Assembly (NCBI GenBank): GCA_002329445.1
Contig: DCTU01000122.1
Location: forward strand, 9,776-26,909
Source of the DNA: a bacterium UBP9_UBA1432
GTDB lineage: Bacteria > Vulcanimicrobiota > Xenobia > Xenobiales > Xenobiaceae
Reading direction: 5' to 3'
Length of the DNA stretch: 17,134 nucleotides
How positions within the stretch are numbered: the stretch's first letter is position 1; every line of letters starts with the position of its first letter. Positions 15,601 to 17,134 of this stretch are shown here, in pieces. The position numbers and the translations under genes were made by a program. A model generated the notes under the pieces. The model was not told the origin of the DNA and did no database searches. It saw nothing but the letters and a program-made list of their open reading frames with translations.

Positions 15601-16209
15601 CTCGACGCTGCCCTCGACCTCCTTGAGGATGTCGCGCAGGCGGACCAGGTTGGTGGCCGTGTGCTCCAGCTTGCGCGCGGCCTCCTTCTTGCGGAAGCGG
15701 TAGCGGTTGGTGCCGGCCGTCTCCTCCAGCATGCTGCGCCGGTCCTTGGGATCCGAGGAGAGGACCATGTCCACCTCCTTGCTGCCCAGCACCGAGAAGG
15801 AGCCCGGGCCGATTCCAGATCCCATCAAGAGCTCGTGGATGTCCTTCAGGCGGCAGGGGGTGCGGTTGATGAAGTACTGCGAGTCGCCGTCGCGGGTGGT
15901 CTTGCGGGTGATGGCCACCTCGCTGAAGTCCACCGGCAGATGGCCGTCCGAGTTGTCGAAGACGGCGGTGACCTCGCCCAGGGCGGCGGCCCGGCGGGCA
16001 GGCGTGCCCGCGAAGACCAGCTCTTCGAGGCGGGTGGCGCGCAGCGTCTTGGTGCTCTGCTCGCCCAGGCAATAGCGGATGGCGTCGGTCAGGTTGCTCT
16101 TGCCGCTTCCGTTGGGGCCCACGACGGCCATGAAGCCCGGCACGAACTCCACCTCGGTCCGTTCCGCGAAGGTCTTGAATCCGCACATCTCGATGCGCTT
16201 GAGGAACAA
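12625..16209 (-). CDS. smc: Chromosome partition/condensation ATPase SMC
   Basis: An 1194-residue structural-maintenance-of-chromosomes protein, the usual length for bacteria. The N-terminal head has FLKRIEMCGFKTFAERT and the Walker A motif GPNGSGKS (31-38). A long coiled coil rich in Glu, Arg, Ala and Leu runs to about residue 490, then a hinge (about 500-650, with GVVGELIQV, LGGRLADVITRD and LTGGSLRGDRSGML), a second coil to about 1010 and the C-terminal head. There the signature motif is LFSSGERALSAIAF (about 1078) instead of the usual LSGGE, and Walker B is VVLDELDAPLDDANV (about 1100). SMC loads on DNA with ScpA and ScpB kleisin partners, which are not in this window. The start codon is TTG, supported by GGGAG seven bases upstream. 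It heads a unit with two overlapping downstream genes. Confidence 0.97.
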   Translation of the reverse strand: MFLKRIEMCGFKTFAERTEVEFVPGFMAVVGPNGSGKSNLTDAIRYCLGEQSTKTLRATRLEELVFAGTPARRAAALGEVTAVFDNSDGHLPVDFSEVAITRKTTRDGDSQYFINRTPCRLKDIHELLMGSGIGPGSFSVLGSKEVDMVLSSDPKDRRSMLEETAGTNRYRFRKKEAARKLEHTATNLVRLRDILKEVEGSVEDSRQAVARYERYKQAQDQLQGLEVRVARADMEILLGQAQTVRQKAQGLEAASQAADEQELNLGLELEEAEARRSERDVRRDEVQARVAATREELSRTRASHEGLFKRASELDHGARAAQGRLESSQERIQERGVEAETLSRELPELERSLSEARTRLAELRQELAACPEARGGPGSEIRARLATLERERTQLNARLETLKARTEQESTRRQEALDQARALRQEATRPQIELDPLEPARAQASEAARQEQAILESRQAASQALQQARIQRAEAEKRRRPMTTRVMELEAILEDRAGLPPSVRTVLAWKEPGTVGVVGELIQVREGLEVAMEAALGGRLADVITRDRHTASRLVDRLKRERAGRVTFWPLDLERRETDPIPLPTREGVVGQAMDLIGFAAELRPVLAQMLGSTVVMKDLPSALALYDRCRGRRPHVVTLQGEYLSPTGALTGGSLRGDRSGMLARRRQLEQARAELKALEAELARLHGLEEAESAKLAEAEQALSRAREDARRARQVVADLEAELRRQEKDSRRALLAAEKLEAEARSLEEKGQRHEVERKTALDRLDVLGEEWDDLREKLTRSQEEEARQQVQRESLRRQVMEAELEAERRAQRLAERQREIHRVRQRLDELQADQVAAGAEVERATVARRELEREGAELQARMDLLAGRLVEEEKALAEVRQESSGQDDHLKSLRARHAEISRQARELGEDLHRHQVELAGLEARLEQARTRLEEVGELEEPPEEPADFDLEKARAQARRLRGFLENFGSVNLGAREDFERLTTRHVELKAQIEDLEEASDGLKRIMAEMDRASIAQFQTVFQQVNETFGRLFGEIFGGGWARLELCNPEDLLESGVEIVACPPGKKLQNLTLFSSGERALSAIAFLLSLLTHKPSPIVVLDELDAPLDDANVEKVATRLLEFSTSSQFLVITHNRKTMEFADRLYGVTMEEPGVSRLLSVELRGENGEKLERGGPGAQRADSRTPEAVLA

Positions 16210-16216
16210 GTCTGAT

Positions 16217-16221
16217 CTCCC
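16217..16221 (-). promoter_or_regulatory. Ribosome binding site supporting the TTG start of smc
   Basis: GGGAG on the minus strand is seven bases before TTG 16209, and the protein then begins with the standard SMC N-terminus. This makes the rare start codon credible. Confidence 0.65.
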
Positions 16222-16245
16222 GTCACCCGCGTGTTGCGACGATTG

Positions 16246-16251
16246 ATTTTA
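16246..16251 (-). promoter_or_regulatory. Candidate -10 element for the smc operon
   Basis: TAAAAT on the minus strand differs from TATAAT at one base and lies in the most AT-rich stretch of the region (16241-16262), 36 bases before the smc start. No recognisable -35 hexamer occurs 16-18 bases upstream, so this is tentative. Confidence 0.35.
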
Positions 16252-16370
16252 TCTCAACATCGAAACGCTGGCTAGGCGAACAGAGTGTCGAATCTGGCGG
16301 GGCTTTTTCCGGAAGCGTGGGGTCTGGAGCCCTTCGGACATGGAGGAATCCTCTTCAAGGCTGCTGGCCT

Positions 16371-16423
16371 GGTGGACGGCTCTCCCTCACGTTTCCCAGG
16401 AAAGTCCTGCGAAGGCTGGCGGA
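16371..16423. repeat. 53-bp direct repeat, left copy
   Basis: This segment matches 17082-17134 at 48 of 53 positions (mismatches at 16386, 16390, 16399, 16402 and 16404). The copies are in the same orientation, 711 bp apart, on either side of the cytochrome lipoprotein gene. The left copy lies in a 379-bp interval between smc and that gene. I see no real gene in the interval; it also holds the candidate smc promoter and a hairpin at 16472-16503. Confidence 0.8.
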
Positions 16424-16471
16424 GACGAAGCCCCGGGGGTGTGACTGGCTTTTCGCGGCTGGTCTCCCAGT

Positions 16472-16503
16472 GTCACGTCGGCGAGGTCCTGCCCGCCGGT
16501 GAC
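16472..16503. repeat. Hairpin upstream of the cytochrome lipoprotein gene
   Basis: GTCAC (16472-16476) pairs with GTGAC (16499-16503), and CGGCG (16479-16483) pairs with CGCCG (16494-16498), with a two-base bulge and a 10-base loop. It lies 85 bases before the ATG at 16589 and could be a leader structure or operator. GC-rich DNA forms such stems by chance fairly often. Confidence 0.35.
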
Positions 16504-16588
16504 GAGGCATCGACGCCAGCGGGCACGAATAGCCCCAGCGGAAGCCGGCCTCTGCCGTGAGCGACAGACATCGAGAGGAGATCGGGCA

Positions 16589-16963
16589 ATGCCAAACCTG
16601 GTGAAAAACCACGTGATCCTCGCGGCCCTGCTGGTCGCCACACTCGTCCTTTCGGCCTGCTCGAACGAGACCAGGTCTCCGAGCGCGGGCGGTAGCACGC
16701 CGGGGGCTTCGAGGTCGAGTGACGAGACGGCGCAGCCGGGGGCCGCGATGGACGGAGGAGCCCAACCCGTCGAGCCCCGGGCGTTGATCGCACAGCGATG
16801 CGCGAACTGCCATGGGCTGGAGCGCGTCAAGGAGGCCCGGCACGATGAAGCCGGCTGGCGGTCGACGGTGCAGCGGATGCGCAGCAAGGGGGCCCAGGTC
16901 GACGAGATCCAGCAGGCGGCGATCGCTGCGTTCCTGGCCGGTGGCGGTGGAGCGGAGCTCTGA
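16589..16963 (+). CDS. Small monoheme c-type cytochrome lipoprotein
   Basis: A 124-residue protein. Residues 1-24 form a lipoprotein signal ending in the lipobox LSAC, with C24 as the lipidated cysteine. A flexible Ser/Gly/Pro-rich linker follows to about residue 62. The C-terminal domain carries C71-A-N-C74-H75 for covalent heme c, and M97 in VQRMRSKGA is the likely second axial ligand. The spacing C-x-x-C-H then W90 and V-x-R-M resembles the heme domains attached to periplasmic dehydrogenases, here standing alone. It probably carries electrons at the membrane surface; the partner is unknown because no redox gene adjoins it. AGGAG eight bases upstream (within GAGAGGAG, 16573-16580) supports ATG 16589 over an upstream in-frame codon at 16499. 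The gene is monocistronic in view and flanked by the direct repeat. Confidence 0.85.
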   Translation: MPNLVKNHVILAALLVATLVLSACSNETRSPSAGGSTPGASRSSDETAQPGAAMDGGAQPVEPRALIAQRCANCHGLERVKEARHDEAGWRSTVQRMRSKGAQVDEIQQAAIAAFLAGGGGAEL

Positions 16964-16967
16964 CTGG

Positions 16968-16979
16968 GACAGCGCTGTC
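16968..16979. repeat. Perfect 12-bp palindrome just after the cytochrome gene
   Basis: GACAGCGCTGTC reads identically on both strands and begins five bases after the cytochrome stop codon. It could be a protein-binding site; without a loop or T-run it is not an intrinsic terminator. Around it, 16964-17081 shows no credible gene. Confidence 0.35.
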
Positions 16980-17081
16980 GGCGTGGCCCTTCCAGACGCG
17001 GTGCCACCGCGGACCCCCTGCCCGCCCGCACCAGGTGGCGGGCCAGCTCCTCGGCCGAGGTGCCGGGCCTGGGCCCGGGCG

Positions 17082-17134
17082 GGTGGACGGCTCTCCGTCA
17101 TGTTTCCCAAGAGACTCCTGCGAAGGCTGGCGGA
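17082..17134. repeat. 53-bp direct repeat, right copy, cut by the window edge
   Basis: The counterpart of 16371-16423 at 48 of 53 identical positions. The match is still perfect over its last 19 bases when the window ends, so the repeat may continue. In one plus-strand frame it begins an open frame at ATG 17100 (MFPKRLLRRLA), where the left copy reads TFPRKVLRRLA. Confidence 0.8.

Noticed and set aside
16285..16560. A 91-codon plus-strand frame before the cytochrome gene
   Set aside because: Its third positions are far less GC-biased than the neighbouring genes, it has no good ribosome binding site, and it runs through the direct repeat and a hairpin.
16997..17011. A CGCGGTG/CACCGCG inverted repeat
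   Set aside because: The one-base loop cannot form a hairpin, and short palindromes are frequent in such GC-rich DNA.
16355..17110. Minus-strand frames over the cytochrome gene
   Set aside because: They lie opposite a gene with a lipobox and CxxCH motif and show no domain; probably shadows.

Overview
This is a GC-rich bacterial chromosomal window. Third codon positions are almost all G or C, genes are densely packed, and there are ATGA stop/start overlaps and non-AUG starts. The content is conserved housekeeping and metabolic genes (endonuclease III, SMC, a site-2-type protease, a proton-coupled oligopeptide transporter) mixed with families of unknown function (UPF0316, DUF4127, a phosphate-barrel protein). 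A lipobox and a c-type heme motif near the right end indicate an exported electron-transfer lipoprotein. No rRNA, tRNA, CRISPR array, transposase or phage gene is visible. I cannot fix the phylum from sequence alone; the mix suits an uncultivated high-GC lineage rather than a well-known model group.

Layout, left to right. (1) Bases 1-1131, plus strand: the C-terminal part of an M50 metalloprotease overlapping nth by four bases. (2) 1147-2841, minus: an exported TPR-repeat protein, convergent with nth and divergent from the next operon across a 239-bp gap that holds an imperfect inverted repeat. (3) 3081-6625, plus: a DHH phosphoesterase, a HAD hydrolase and an LplT-like transporter fused to a PlsC acyltransferase, probably one transcription unit. 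(4) 6782-8249, plus: a UPF0316 membrane protein and a methylmalonyl-CoA decarboxylase of the ScpB/YgfG type, preceded by a perfect 9-bp inverted repeat and followed by a strong hairpin between convergent genes. (5) 8400-10262, minus: a POT-family peptide transporter with a soluble insertion. (6) 10401-16209, minus: smc, then a TIM-barrel protein, then DUF4127, each pair joined by an ATGA overlap. (7) 16210-17134: mostly intergenic DNA with a small monoheme lipoprotein gene, flanked by two copies of a 53-bp imperfect direct repeat, the second running off the window.

How the genes may work together. The DHH-HAD-acyltransferase group combines nucleotide or sugar phosphate hydrolysis with lysophospholipid handling, without an obvious single pathway. 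The most unusual block is the translationally coupled smc / barrel / DUF4127 set: it ties two uncharacterised proteins to the chromosome condensation ATPase. The direct repeat around the cytochrome lipoprotein gene and the three-cysteine endonuclease III are the other points most worth checking.
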